Positions 1 through 8,626 of a stretch of DNA of 64,000 nt are shown in pieces. The DNA comes from Streptomyces sp. T12. GTDB lineage: Bacteria; Actinomycetota; Actinomycetes; Streptomycetales; Streptomycetaceae. Under the pieces are notes generated by a model. It did not search any database, was not told where the DNA came from, and worked only from the letters and a program-made list of their open reading frames with translations. Positions within the stretch are counted from its first letter, which is position 1. Each line of letters starts with the position of its first letter. A program made the position numbers and the translations under genes. The DNA is taken from the NCBI RefSeq assembly GCF_028736035.1, contig NZ_CP117866.1, forward strand, positions 10,085,001 through 10,149,000, in the 5' to 3' direction.

Positions 1-112
1 CCAGCTTGCCGAGGACGCGCGCGGCGGCGGCGTAGTCCTTGGCGTCGAAGAACATCTGCGCGCGCTCCCAGCGCTCGGCCGGTGTTCCGTGGTCGTAGTA
101 CGTCGTGTCCAC
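1..112 (-). CDS. TPR-like protein, N-terminal part (runs off window)
   Basis: The 3' end lies outside the window. Reading leftward from a GTG at 112, the visible 37 residues begin VDTTYYDHGTPAERWERA and continue with a helix-rich alanine segment (AKDYAAAARVLGKL) that looks like the first helices of a tetratricopeptide repeat. An AGGAGG ribosome-binding site lies about seven bases upstream of the GTG, which supports this start. Only the N-terminus is visible, so the TPR assignment is an inference from helix pattern, and no function can be given. Confidence 0.6.
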   Translation of the reverse strand, partial: MDTTYYDHGTPAERWERAQMFFDAKDYAAAARVLGKL

Positions 113-176
113 TCGTGCCCTCCTTCGACTTCGACGCCGTCAACGGAGGGCAGTCGTTCAATATTCCACTACTTCC

Positions 177-623
177 TCAGCCGGCCATGGCGGCGAGTTC
201 GGCGTTGGCCCGCTCGGTGATGAGGGTCAGGACTCGCCCGGCGGCGGCCAGGTCCTCCGTCGGGATGCCGGCGTAGATCAGGGCGGAGATGGGGGCGGTC
301 GCCGCGGAAGTCCTGTCGTACAGCTCCTGCCCGGCGTCCGTGATCCGCACCTGGGACGGCTCCTGAGGGCTCAGCAGCTCCGCGGCGATCAGCTCGTCGA
401 CCACGGCCTCGGCCTCCGCGGCGTCGATCTTCAGCGCGCCGACGACACTGTCGATGATGCGGTCCCGCTCGGCCGGTCCGTCGGCGACGGCGGCGAGCCG
501 GAGGGTGACGGACTGCTGGAATGTCGCGCCGTGGCGGGCCAGTACCTGCTCGAGAAGCGCGCGGCCGGCGTAGTGGGCCAGAGCTACGACTCGGGGGTCG
601 ACCAGGGGAGTGGTGGTGGTCAT
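177..623 (-). CDS. Winged-helix (MarR-type) regulator, 148 aa
   Basis: A 148-residue protein with the helix-turn-helix/wing layout of MarR relatives: helical N-terminus, a recognition region around residues 45-85 (SVVGALKIDAAEAEAVVD), then a wing segment (RITDAGQELYDR) matching the conserved 'T..G..L' of MarR wings. Its ATG overlaps the stop of the upstream MarR gene (620-623, ATGA), so the two are almost certainly co-translated. MarR proteins act as dimers on palindromic DNA; two different MarR-like proteins from one operon could form a heteromer, which is inference. Ligand unknown. Confidence 0.8.
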   Translation of the reverse strand: MTTTTPLVDPRVVALAHYAGRALLEQVLARHGATFQQSVTLRLAAVADGPAERDRIIDSVVGALKIDAAEAEAVVDELIAAELLSPQEPSQVRITDAGQELYDRTSAATAPISALIYAGIPTEDLAAAGRVLTLITERANAELAAMAG

Positions 624-1111
624 GTCTGCTCCTTGTCGGACTCGATGTCGGTGGCAAGCGGGTCAAGAGGTGCGTCGAGCAGGGTCGCGAGGTCGCGCGT
701 CAACTCCCGGGTGCGCGCGCTGTCCAGGCCGCCGAGCGGCGCCAGCAGCTGCTGCAGGAGACCTTGGACCACCTTGATCGCCTGCCGGGTCCGCTCGCGG
801 CCCTGCTCGGTCAGCGCCAGCTGCACCGCGCGTGGGTCGCGGGGATCCCGGGTGCGTTCGAGCAGGCCGGCGGTCTCCAGGGAGCGTGCCAGCTTGGAGA
901 CGTAGAGGGGTTCGAGCCCGGTGTGGTCGGCGAGTCGCCGCTGGCTGGGGCGCTCTCCGCGGCGCTGCATGTCGTACAGCGAGGCCACCAGCGCGTACTG
1001 CGCGTGGGTGAGCCCCAGCGGGGTCACGGCCCGGTCGACCGCGACCCGCCACTTCGTGGACAGGCGCCACACCAGGAAACCGGGCGAGGCGTTCTCGGAA
1101 CCCTTGCTCAT
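620..1111 (-). CDS. MarR family transcriptional regulator, 163 aa
   Basis: Classic MarR architecture: dimerisation helices at both ends, a helix-turn-helix near residues 58-80 (RRLADHTGLEPLYVSKLARSL) and a wing with the DPRDPRAVQLALTEQGR pattern, which matches the family signature 'D.RD.R...L..T..G'. The gene is divergent from a pirin gene with about 158 bp between the starts. That gap contains an inverted repeat and a tandem repeat cluster, both good operator candidates, so autoregulation and control of pirin are likely by analogy with other divergent MarR regulators. It overlaps the next regulator by four bases. Confidence 0.9.
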   Translation of the reverse strand: MSKGSENASPGFLVWRLSTKWRVAVDRAVTPLGLTHAQYALVASLYDMQRRGERPSQRRLADHTGLEPLYVSKLARSLETAGLLERTRDPRDPRAVQLALTEQGRERTRQAIKVVQGLLQQLLAPLGGLDSARTRELTRDLATLLDAPLDPLATDIESDKEQT

Positions 1112-1121
1112 GGCCGATACA

Positions 1122-1140
1122 GTACATGGCTACTATGTAC
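1122..1140. promoter_or_regulatory. Inverted repeat, probable MarR operator
   Basis: GTACAT and ATGTAC flank a 7-base centre, giving a 19-bp imperfect palindrome just upstream of the marR start. The segment TACATGGCTACTA also occurs twice in direct orientation (1123-1135 and 1138-1150). The size and position fit a MarR dimer site overlapping the divergent promoters; binding has not been shown. Confidence 0.55.
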
Positions 1141-1155
1141 ATGGCTACTATTTTC

Positions 1156-1210
1156 GGGAACGCATGCGGGAATCCATGCGTGAATGCAACGGGAATGCAC
1201 CGGAATGCAT
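1156..1210. repeat. Five tandem 10-12 bp repeats in the marR-pirin promoter region
   Basis: Five back-to-back variants of GGGAATGCAT occur at 1156 (GGGAACGCATGC), 1168 (GGGAATCCATGC), 1181 (TGAATGCAAC), 1191 (GGGAATGCAC) and 1201 (CGGAATGCAT). They lie about 60 bp upstream of the pirin start. They resemble a helically phased multi-site operator or iterons. No other gene explains them. Confidence 0.6.
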
Positions 1211-1269
1211 CGAGACAGGCCCGGGTGACGGACTGACGAAGCGACCCCGGCGGGGCTAGTTTGGGCGAC

Positions 1270-2235
1270 ATGAGCAATCTTGATCGCGAGGCGGTGCCCG
1301 CCATCTGCGGCGGCCGCGGTTTCGTCGTGGCAGAGCCCGTACGCGAACTTCTCAGCCCTCGTCACGTCAAGCTCGGCGAGTCCACCGAAGTCCGTCGCCT
1401 GCTGCCCAACCTGGGGCGGCGCATGGTCGGCGCCTGGTGCTTCATCGATCACTACGGCCCCGACGACATCGCCGACGAGCCCGGGATGCAGGTGCCGCCG
1501 CACCCGCACATGGGCCTGCAGACGGTGAGCTGGCTGCACGAGGGCGAGGTCCTGCACCGCGACTCGACCGGGAGCCTCCAGACCATCCGCCCGCGTGAAC
1601 TGGGCCTGATGACCTCCGGCCGGGCGATCAGCCACTCGGAGGAGAGCCCGAAGTCCCACGCCCGCTTCCTGCACGGCGCCCAGCTCTGGGTCGCTCTCCC
1701 GGACAGCCACCGCCACACCGACCCGCGCTTCGAACACCACGCCGAACTGCCCGTCGTCACGGCGCCGGGCCTGCGGGCCACCCTGATCCTGGGCGGCCTC
1801 GACGGTGTGCGCTCACCCGGCACGACCTACACCCCGATCGTCGGCGCCGACCTGACCCTCGAGCGCGGCGCCGACGTACGCCTCCCGCTGGAGCCGGACT
1901 TCGAGTACGCCGTCCTGTCCATGTCCGGCGAGGCATACGTGGACGGCGTGCCGGTGCTGCCCGGCTCGATGCTCTACCTCGGCTGCGGCCGCACCGAACT
2001 CCCGCTGCGCGCGGACTCGGACGCCGGACTGATGCTCCTCGGCGGCGAGCCGTTCGAGGAGGAGCTGATCATGTTCTGGAACTGGATCGGGCGATCTCAG
2101 GAAGAGATCGTACAGGCCCGTCAGGACTGGATGGAAGGCTCCCGGTTCGGTGAGGTGAAGGGGTACGACGGGGCCCCACTGCCCGCACCGGAACTGCCGC
2201 CGGTGCCGTTGAAACCGCGGGGAAGGGTGCGCTGA
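1270..2235 (+). CDS. Pirin family bicupin protein
   Basis: A 321-residue pirin. The N-terminal cupin carries the pirin hallmarks: RRMVGAWCFIDHYGP near residues 43-58, then HPHMGLQTVSWLHEGEVLHRDS with the metal-binding histidines, and the GRAISHSEES segment. A second, more degenerate cupin follows. Pirins bind Fe(II); members act as quercetin 2,3-dioxygenases or redox-sensing regulators. The ATG at 1270 is preferred over an in-frame TTG at 1261 because family members start close to this point. Divergent pairing with MarR genes suggests induction by a phenolic or oxidative signal, which is inference. Confidence 0.93.
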   Translation: MSNLDREAVPAICGGRGFVVAEPVRELLSPRHVKLGESTEVRRLLPNLGRRMVGAWCFIDHYGPDDIADEPGMQVPPHPHMGLQTVSWLHEGEVLHRDSTGSLQTIRPRELGLMTSGRAISHSEESPKSHARFLHGAQLWVALPDSHRHTDPRFEHHAELPVVTAPGLRATLILGGLDGVRSPGTTYTPIVGADLTLERGADVRLPLEPDFEYAVLSMSGEAYVDGVPVLPGSMLYLGCGRTELPLRADSDAGLMLLGGEPFEEELIMFWNWIGRSQEEIVQARQDWMEGSRFGEVKGYDGAPLPAPELPPVPLKPRGRVR

Positions 2236-3486
2236 CCTGCGGAAATGCGTCAGCTCTGGTGGCCGCAGGGCGGAAGGTGGTTGGGCAATTCTCCCTGCCT
2301 TCCACCTGCTTGCCGGAAGGCGTCCAAGCGGCCGGCTAACTCAGGCCGGTGCGGTTGGCGATTCCACGGTGTGGCTGTCTGCGGGCGGCTGTGGCAGGAC
2401 TCTTGCTGACCTAATGCTGACTTTGCTGACGCCTCGTCAGGCTCGGGTGAGCGGCTCTTTTCCCAGCTTCCGGGCTTGCGGAGGCGTTTGCAGGTTCGGT
2501 GGAGTCCGGACCGATGCTGACCTGGCTGGCGGTCGAGTCAGGCGTTACGGAGGGACGGCGTCGCTCACACTGCGGTCTTGTTGCGATTCCACAGGATTCC
2601 GATGTCACCGCTGTCTGTCGGCAGCGCCGCTTCCGTCCGATCCGAAAGGTGCTGCGCCGGAGAGCGACTAGCAGGTTCTTCGTCTGCTGGCGGTACACGG
2701 CTCGGATGTAGTTTGACCAGCGAAAACAGCTCCGATGGCCACAAGCTGCGTACGGCTGGTCCGGATCTGGTCCGGATCTGGTTAGAAGTGTTCGTGGTGA
2801 TGAGCGGTGCTCGCATGGCGCGCTTGTACGACGATGACGGCCTCGGCACTGCTTCCAGACGCGACGACGGGCTGCAGAAGACTGTCCTGACCGGGCTGCA
2901 CCAAGGCTGGATCCGGCGCTGGCGGAGGCCAGAGGCGCTTCTTCGGCCCGGCCCTACAACCGTGGCGCTGTCCTCGCAGGACCGCGACGACACCGCGTTA
3001 AGAATTCGTCCCGTGGGGGCTCGGGTGGCCGAGGCGTCGCGGCGGCGGGTGATCAGTGCTACCAGTGCCTCCCGACCCTCTGACGCCCCCGGGCCATGGT
3101 CGCAGAACCACGGTTCGAGGGGGCGGCTCCGGCGCACTATGCCTGTGAGTGCGCTTCCGCTGCTTTTCGCCATTCGTCGGCAGGTATCCGTCTGGCGTGA
3201 CTTGGGCTGTTTCCGCAGGTGAGAGACGGACGGTCACGCGCCGTGTAACGGCTGGCGGAAAGGGCCATGGCGAACCGCTTGGGAGCTGAAAAGGGCATTC
3301 GTCCAGCTGAACTGCCTCAGGCTCGCTGCCCCATGAATTGGCCTGACGGTATGGGCCCTCCTGGCCTGATGGCGACTCGACCAAGACGTAGCGCCATGAT
3401 GCCCCATCAGCTGCTGTCAGTGCCCACTGCTACACCCTTTTGTTGGGATGAGCCGCGCTCCGCGGCCCACCGACGGGAGGGGAAAC
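2236..3486. other. 1.25 kb without a convincing gene
   Basis: Open frames exist on both strands (for example 2565-3173 minus, 2578-3222 plus), but their composition is arginine/serine-rich shadow coding with no recognisable motif, no good ribosome-binding site and unusual codon use. GC content appears lower than in the flanking genes. This may be a decayed gene or old insertion scar; I see no repeats or terminal inverted repeats. Confidence 0.5.
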
Positions 3487-3699
3487 ATGTCGAAGGTGCC
3501 GGACGGGTTCCACCGGGTACGCGGACACATTCGTCGCAATCCGAAGCCCAGGAGCGCCAAGCGCATGAGCGGTTGGATGATTGCCGGCTTACTGGCCGGC
3601 GTGTGGCTGTGGGGGCAGGTGTTCGGGTTCAGTGAGTCCACCGCCACGACGCCACCGACGGATCCGAAGCCGGCGGCCAGCGCGACGGCCGACCGCTGA
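3487..3699 (+). CDS. Small single-pass membrane protein, 70 aa
   Basis: The ATG at 3487 follows a GGGAGG ribosome-binding site, and is preferred over a longer frame starting at 3448. A basic N-terminus (residues 1-27) is followed by one membrane helix (MIAGLLAGVWLWGQVFGF) and a short Thr/Pro/Ala-rich tail. Its stop overlaps the next ATG (TGATG at 3697-3701), so it is the first gene of an operon with two membrane-anchored Mrr-type nucleases. It may anchor or regulate them; the role is unknown. Confidence 0.75.
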   Translation: MSKVPDGFHRVRGHIRRNPKPRSAKRMSGWMIAGLLAGVWLWGQVFGFSESTATTPPTDPKPAASATADR

Positions 3700-4373
3700 T
3701 GGGACGGATACGTCTGCGGCGCCCTCGCGGTGCCGCGGAACTGGTCGCAGCGGCCGTAGTCGCCCTGGCCGTGCTCGTCCTGGTGGCGCGGACGGCGGCC
3801 ACGGCGGTCGGCACACTGAAGGCGGCCTGGCCTGCCCTCTTGGCTCTCGCCCTGCTCACGGGAGCCGTCGCGGCGTGGCGGATCAAGCAGGCGACCACGA
3901 TGCGGCGTCGGGAGAAGGAGCGGCTGGCCACTCTGCGGATCACGCTCGCGGAGTTCGACACCATGGACGACCGTCGCTTCGAGTACGCCCTTCGGGATCT
4001 GCTGGTCCGCGACGGCTGGCCGGCCCGCAGAGTTGGTGGCGGCGGCGACCAGGCCGCCGACGTCATCGGCGACCATCCGCAGCGCGGCCGGATCGTGGTG
4101 CAGGCCAAGCACACCCGCGTCGGCGGGAAGGTGGGCTCAGGTGTGATGTACGCGGTGAAGGGGACGGCCGGGCCGGTCCACAAAGCCGATCATGCTGTCG
4201 TCGTCACCAACGGGGCCTTCACCCGCGATGCCATGGCGTGGGGCGACCGGCACGGCGTCCACTGGATCGACCGGGAAAAGCTACGGCGATGGGCCGAGGA
4301 CGGTGCCGCTCTGCACGAGCTCCTCGGATTGTCCGCGCGCTCCCGCCCGAGCCGATTCAAGCGTGCGGCATGA
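3699..4373 (+). CDS. Membrane-anchored Mrr-type restriction endonuclease
   Basis: 224 residues: two membrane helices (about residues 14-32 and 42-60) and then a cytoplasmic Mrr_cat domain (about 88-215). The PD-(D/E)XK active site is visible as D121 (GGDQAADVIG) and the QAK triad at 135-137 (IVVQAKH), followed by the usual VVTNGAF strand. Mrr-type nucleases cut modified or foreign DNA. Membrane anchoring would place cleavage at the site of DNA entry, which is inference. It is translationally coupled to the upstream 70-residue membrane protein and is followed by a paralogue. Confidence 0.85.
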   Translation: MGRIRLRRPRGAAELVAAAVVALAVLVLVARTAATAVGTLKAAWPALLALALLTGAVAAWRIKQATTMRRREKERLATLRITLAEFDTMDDRRFEYALRDLLVRDGWPARRVGGGGDQAADVIGDHPQRGRIVVQAKHTRVGGKVGSGVMYAVKGTAGPVHKADHAVVVTNGAFTRDAMAWGDRHGVHWIDREKLRRWAEDGAALHELLGLSARSRPSRFKRAA

Positions 4374-4413
4374 CTGGCAAAGAGCGTGATCGCTGCCCAA
4401 GACGTCTGGAGCT

Positions 4414-5130
4414 GTGGTGTTCGACGAGGACGGGTCGCTCGACCCGCTGCTGAAGTTCCTGCTGTATGCGGTCATCGCGCTGGCCGTCGGAAAGATGCTC
4501 TGGGAGTGGCTCACCGAGGACATCGGACAGTGGATCACCGTAGATCTGTGGGGGCTGATAGCCGATCACCCGTGGTGGACCGGGCTCATCGTTGTCGGCG
4601 GACTGTCTGCGTTGCTCCTGCTCGGCAGAATCCTGTCATTCGTGGTCGGCGCCGACACCTACGCCAACGCGGACGACACGTTCGCCGCTCCCTCTGGCGA
4701 TGCGATCGAAGCGGACGCGCTAACTTTCAAGATGAAGCAGCTTTCGTCGATGAGCGCGACGGGTTTCGAGCAGGCGTGCACTGATCTCCTGGCCCGTGAC
4801 GGATTCCGGCGTCCCAAGCGGGTCGGAGGCGCCGGTGACCTCGGCGTGGACATCACCGCTCGCGATGACGAAGACCGCCTCCTGATCGTGCAATGCAAGC
4901 AGTATCAGAGCCCAGTCGGATCAGGCCACGTGCAGAAGTTCAACGGGACAGCCCGCCCACACCACGGAGCCGACCTCCCGATCATGATCGCGCTCAACGG
5001 CTTCACGCAGCCGGCGATCGACTTCGCCCAGCATCACCAGCTCATACTCATGGGCCGCCCGGAATTGAAACGATGGGCCCACGGCGAGCACCTCTACGAC
5101 GTCCTCGGCATCCAAAGCACGACACACTGA
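4414..5130 (+). CDS. Second membrane-anchored Mrr-type endonuclease
   Basis: 238 residues starting at GTG 4414. Two membrane helices (about 14-32 and 55-78) precede an Mrr_cat domain with D146 (GGAGDLGVDIT) and the QCK triad at 160-162 (LLIVQCKQY), then a PIMIALNGF strand. It is a diverged paralogue of the preceding gene with the same topology and lies 40 bp downstream on the same strand. Two related nucleases behind a small membrane protein form a compact three-gene unit. Restriction of incoming plasmid or phage DNA is the likely role by family; no methyltransferase partner is adjacent. Confidence 0.83.
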   Translation: MVFDEDGSLDPLLKFLLYAVIALAVGKMLWEWLTEDIGQWITVDLWGLIADHPWWTGLIVVGGLSALLLLGRILSFVVGADTYANADDTFAAPSGDAIEADALTFKMKQLSSMSATGFEQACTDLLARDGFRRPKRVGGAGDLGVDITARDDEDRLLIVQCKQYQSPVGSGHVQKFNGTARPHHGADLPIMIALNGFTQPAIDFAQHHQLILMGRPELKRWAHGEHLYDVLGIQSTTH

Positions 5131-5222
5131 CGCCAGCGCACACGGACCTGAGTCCGTCCCGGGAGCTCCCGCCTATTGTCCGGTGGTCCCTTTTCGGGCT
5201 CAGTCCGGTGCGGCGCGTTGTC

Positions 5223-6020
5223 ATGGACTCCCCCGACAGCCCTCGGCGCCGCATCGTCGAGGCGGCCGTCGAGCTGCTGGAGAAGGGCGGCCCTGACGCG
5301 GTGAGCACCCGCGCGGTCGCCGCCGCGGCCGGAATGCAGCCGCTGGCGATCTACCGCCTCTTCGGCGACAAGGACGGGCTCCTTGAGGCCGTTGCCGAGC
5401 ACGGCTACGCGCAGTTCCTGGATAGAAAGCGCGCGCAGCTCGACCCCGCCCCGCAGGACCCGGTGGAGGAGCTGCGCCGCGGCTGGGACATGGTGTTCGA
5501 GTTCGGGGTCTCCCGCCCCGAGTTGTTCGCGGTGATGAACCGGGCCACTGGCCGGGGATCGGACGTAGCACACCGCGCGGCCCTGGAGATCCTCCATGGG
5601 CGGGTGCGTGGGCTGACGGCCGGGGGGTGGCTGCGGGTTGACGAGGAGCTGGCCGCCCAGATCATCCAGGCAACCGGCCAGGGCGCGGTCACCACCTGGC
5701 ATTCCACCCCTGCGGACCGCCGCAATCCGGCGCTGTTGACCGTCCTGCGCGAGTCCATGGTCGCGGCCGCCACCCGCGCCGAGCCGGCGGTCCCTGCCGC
5801 GGAGTCCGGTCCCGCCGCAGCGGCCCGCGCGCTGCGCGCCGCCCTCCCCGACGACGCCGATGTCCTGAGCGACGCCGAGCCGCGCCTGCTGCATGAAATG
5901 GCTCACACACCCTGGCGGCGGACGGTGGCGCGCCGCATGCCTAATCGCGCGTCAGGCGCCCTCGTGCAGGTTGAACCTTCCGAGGAGAGATCGTGCGATG
6001 AAGCGGCGTCCATGAGATGA
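5223..6020 (+). CDS. TetR family transcriptional regulator, 265 aa
   Basis: The N-terminal TetR DNA-binding domain is clear: RRRIVEAAVELLEKGG, then STRAVAAAAGMQPLAIYRLFGDKDGLLEAV (residues about 8-55), the standard helix-turn-helix with the F.(D/K)K.(G/E)L motif. The rest is a helical ligand-binding and dimerisation domain. The ATG at 5223 is chosen over an upstream in-frame start because the domain begins here. It lies 92 bp after the Mrr genes on the same strand. The target genes and ligand are unknown. Confidence 0.9.
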   Translation: MDSPDSPRRRIVEAAVELLEKGGPDAVSTRAVAAAAGMQPLAIYRLFGDKDGLLEAVAEHGYAQFLDRKRAQLDPAPQDPVEELRRGWDMVFEFGVSRPELFAVMNRATGRGSDVAHRAALEILHGRVRGLTAGGWLRVDEELAAQIIQATGQGAVTTWHSTPADRRNPALLTVLRESMVAAATRAEPAVPAAESGPAAAARALRAALPDDADVLSDAEPRLLHEMAHTPWRRTVARRMPNRASGALVQVEPSEERSCDEAASMR

Positions 6021-6130
6021 GCCAGTGGGCGACCACACGGCTCCGGCTGGCTCCCCCTTGTCTATAACGCGGCTCCAACCTTGATCACGTCTCCGCCGCC
6101 CACTGTTAACAACGCTCGTGGTCAATACAG

Positions 6131-6598
6131 CTAGGCCAGCAGGACGGTGCGCTTGAGTTCCTCGAAAGCCCACAGGGACTGCTCATCCTCGATCGGACCG
6201 AGGTGCCGCGCCAGTTCCTCCCTCACGCGGGGAAGGTTCTCGGCCCAGTACGCCACCTGACTGCCGATCAACCGGTCAAGAAAGCGCAGTGGGCGACGGC
6301 TGGCCGTACCGCCGTTCTGGATTGCTCGGCGTCCGGCGTAGAGCCGATCGAAGCACCACAAGAGGGTGAAGTACGCGGTACGCACCTCGGGAAGGGTGTC
6401 GTCGCGGATCGAGCCGGGCGAGTGCACAAGGGTTCCCAGCATGTCGCGGGCCTTGGCCACCTCGCCTCCTGTCAGGTCGGCGTGGAGCAGGCGCGCCAGG
6501 TCGAAGACCCCATGCCGACGCTGCCAGTAGAACACCGCTATCGAGGTGCACAGCGACACGATCGAGAGCACGAGTGTCACCACTTCAGTCATGCGCAT
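6131..6598 (-). CDS. Single-pass membrane protein of unknown function, 155 aa
   Basis: The start at 6598 has a GGGGGAAG ribosome-binding site. An N-terminal membrane helix (VVTLVLSIVSLCTSIAVFYW) is followed by a helical cytoplasmic domain with conserved-looking aromatic residues (YFTLLWCFDRLYAGRRA and QVAYWAENLPRVREEL). I do not recognise the family with certainty; the layout resembles small membrane-anchored proteins of unknown function found near defence genes. It is convergent with the tetR gene and separated from it by about 110 bp. Confidence 0.65.
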   Translation of the reverse strand: MRMTEVVTLVLSIVSLCTSIAVFYWQRRHGVFDLARLLHADLTGGEVAKARDMLGTLVHSPGSIRDDTLPEVRTAYFTLLWCFDRLYAGRRAIQNGGTASRRPLRFLDRLIGSQVAYWAENLPRVREELARHLGPIEDEQSLWAFEELKRTVLLA

Positions 6599-6793
6599 GC
6601 TCTTCCCCCGGCTGCTACCGGCGATGCCGTCCGCTCCCGGCTCGTCGGCTGTGACTGAGCGCTCCAATCGATTCTGGCCGCGCCTCCGTGAAGTGCCGGC
6701 TTGATGATGTACAGGCAGCGCATCCCGTGGACCTCGCGCGCCAGGTGGGTCCAACTCCCGGCACCCCACGCCTCGTGGCAGCGCAGGACGTGC

Positions 6794-6821
6794 TGTCCAT
6801 CAACCGATCGGTTGATGGACA
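6794..6821. terminator. Perfect 28-bp palindrome, terminator or operator
   Basis: TGTCCATCAACCGA is followed immediately by its exact reverse complement, with no loop. It lies between two minus-strand genes (end of 6933-7892 and start of 6131-6598). It could be a terminator hairpin, but the absence of a loop and of a T tract also fits a dimeric regulator site or a recombinase crossover site. Confidence 0.5.
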
Positions 6822-6932
6822 ACGGGGCCTGGACGTCGACACGCCCGACTGGAAAGCGACTTCCTCCAACAAGGGTATTCGGCAACAACGGGCGTTCAGG
6901 AGCCGTTCGGCCCTTTTCTGTACGGTGCGGTG

Positions 6933-7892
6933 TCATGACGAACTACCGCTGACTGGGCGGACTTTGACAGCGCCCTGGAAGCCACCCTCGGGACTGGTGA
7001 CCTCGCATGTTGAGGTGTCGCGTATTCCGGATGGATGGGGCCGCCGTTTCTGCGCGTCAACCGCGGATGGGAGCTCACCAGTCCGGAGGCCGTAGTGGAA
7101 GGGCGAGGGGCCGTCGATCCCCGCCCGCTCCAGGAACAGCCCCTCGTAGTGCTGCAGCAGCTCCATGCCGAAGTCGACCTCCGGGGCCGTCCCGTCCTCC
7201 TTAAAACTGCCGAGAAGAAGCTGCGTCCAGCGCTGCTCGACAACTGACCACACCACCAGGTGGGAGGGCGCGAAGAACACCCACATGGCGTCGATCTCGT
7301 CTGGCAGCGTTGGGGCAGTCAAGGCATGCGCGATCACCGCGTCGAGACATTCCACGTAGGGCCTGTCGAAAAAGTGGGACACGATGAACACCACCCGCGC
7401 CTTGTCGGGCGAGGACTTGTCCCGCAATTGCTTCGCGGCCTTGGCGACCATCGACTGGGCCGCCTCGACGACATCGTTCGCTGACACGAACGTCGACCAA
7501 TGAGTGCCTGGCTCCTCACCTCGCTTCAGTGCCCGGGAGGCCGCTGCGTCGTGCTCGCGGAAGTCACCAGGTATCGACTTCACCTCGAAGTCGGCGAACT
7601 CGACACCGTTGCGGCCGAGCAGCGACGACAGTGCGTCGCTGTCCGAGTCCTTCACGCGGTAGACGAGGTCCACGCCGCCGTTGACGTCTACGGCGGCCGG
7701 CACGATGCCGAGATATGCGGTCGCCAGCATCGCCGCGAGATGCTCGCCCGCGGCCAGCTTCAGCTTCTTCAGGTCGTCGGCCGGTACGTGCGCCGACAGC
7801 GCTTCCGCCGCCCAGTCCATCACTTCGTAGGTGATGGCGATGACGTGGGTGCCGATGGCTCCGTCGAGGCTCTTGGCGCTGTCGTCGCTCAT
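6933..7892 (-). CDS. Uncharacterised 319-aa protein, possible nuclease-like fold
   Basis: Well-formed coding sequence (MSDDSAKSLDGAIGTH at the start) with no family I can name. Residues about 65-110 contain a stretch reading AAVDVNGGVDLVYRVKD then FADFEVKSIPGDF. This order of acidic residues followed by EVK is the kind of pattern seen in PD-(D/E)XK nucleases, but the spacing is only suggestive. The middle (VVFIVSHFFDRPYVECLDAVI) looks like an alpha/beta core. It sits among genes of unknown function between tetR and cas3, where a defence role is plausible but unproven. Confidence 0.6.
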   Translation of the reverse strand: MSDDSAKSLDGAIGTHVIAITYEVMDWAAEALSAHVPADDLKKLKLAAGEHLAAMLATAYLGIVPAAVDVNGGVDLVYRVKDSDSDALSSLLGRNGVEFADFEVKSIPGDFREHDAAASRALKRGEEPGTHWSTFVSANDVVEAAQSMVAKAAKQLRDKSSPDKARVVFIVSHFFDRPYVECLDAVIAHALTAPTLPDEIDAMWVFFAPSHLVVWSVVEQRWTQLLLGSFKEDGTAPEVDFGMELLQHYEGLFLERAGIDGPSPFHYGLRTGELPSAVDAQKRRPHPSGIRDTSTCEVTSPEGGFQGAVKVRPVSGSSS

Positions 7893-7964
7893 GGGCGCGA
7901 GTGTGGCAGCCCCGTGACGCGGTCGCGACGGGTTTCGGGGCCAACATCCATGTCAGCTCGTACG

Positions 7965-8626
7965 CTAAGCCTCGCGGCCTTGATTGGCGCTTTGACCCGG
8001 GATGATCGTACGGAGTGAGGAAACCCGAGCAGCGGTCGCCGACGCCCTGATCGCCCCGGCCAGCGCTGATTCTGACGAGGACGGGGGAACCCTGGATGCC
8101 GGCTTGCCCGCGTAGGTGGGCACGGCGGCGATCGCGACGCCGACCGTAACCAGCAGCAGACCCCAGGCTTGTCGGCGTTCACCGCCATAGGCCGCCTTCC
8201 GCGCCTCTTCGCGCATTGTGTCGGCGTACTTCTCGACCGTCCGCTGAAGCCGCTCACGCTCGTTGTGAACGTCCCGCAGGTCGATTTCGAGCTTCGCGGA
8301 CAGCCGCAGGTGCTGCTCAACGAGCCACTGGAGCTCAGCGCCCGTCGACATCCCCAGCGGGGGGCCGACGCGTTTGATGACGGACGCATTCTCAGCATGG
8401 TGAACGCGTCAACGCCGTCCTTGTCCTCGGCGCGGGCTGGACGGAACATGGCGGCAACCGCACGGAAGGGTCGGCAGACGAGGACCCACCGCCGCGACCA
8501 CTGGGGTGGCCATTGGAAGAACCGCTCACCGGCATGCTTGTTCGTCTGCCAAGTCCTCCACAGTCCGCTCCCGGTAATGATGGCTCCGAGTACCTGCAGC
8601 GCAACCCCGGCGGAGACCCATCCCAT
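7965..8626 (-). pseudogene. Frameshifted membrane/coiled-coil protein
   Basis: Two frames join to one sensible protein. From ATG 8626 the first frame gives a membrane helix (WVSAGVALQVLGAIITGSG), a WRTW segment and a basic/aromatic region. Around 8400-8350 the coding potential passes to another frame that reads ENASVIKR then MSTGAELQWLVEQHLRLSAK, a long coiled coil (NERERLQRTVEKYAD) and a second membrane helix (WGLLLVTVGVAIAAVPTYAG). The shift corresponds to one missing base. It may be a real mutation or a sequencing error. If the reading frame is repaired, the protein is an N- and C-terminally membrane-inserted coiled-coil protein of unknown function. Confidence 0.55.

Noticed and set aside
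2565..3222. Opposite-strand ORFs of about 200 residues in the 2.2-3.5 kb gap
   Set aside because: Composition is Arg/Ser-rich shadow coding, no ribosome-binding site or motif is visible, and the two frames overlap almost completely on opposite strands.
6615..6936. A minus-strand frame reading HEAWGAGSWTHLAREVHGMR
   Set aside because: Looks partly protein-like, but it crosses the 28-bp palindrome, lacks a start with ribosome-binding site and matches nothing I know; possibly a decayed gene.
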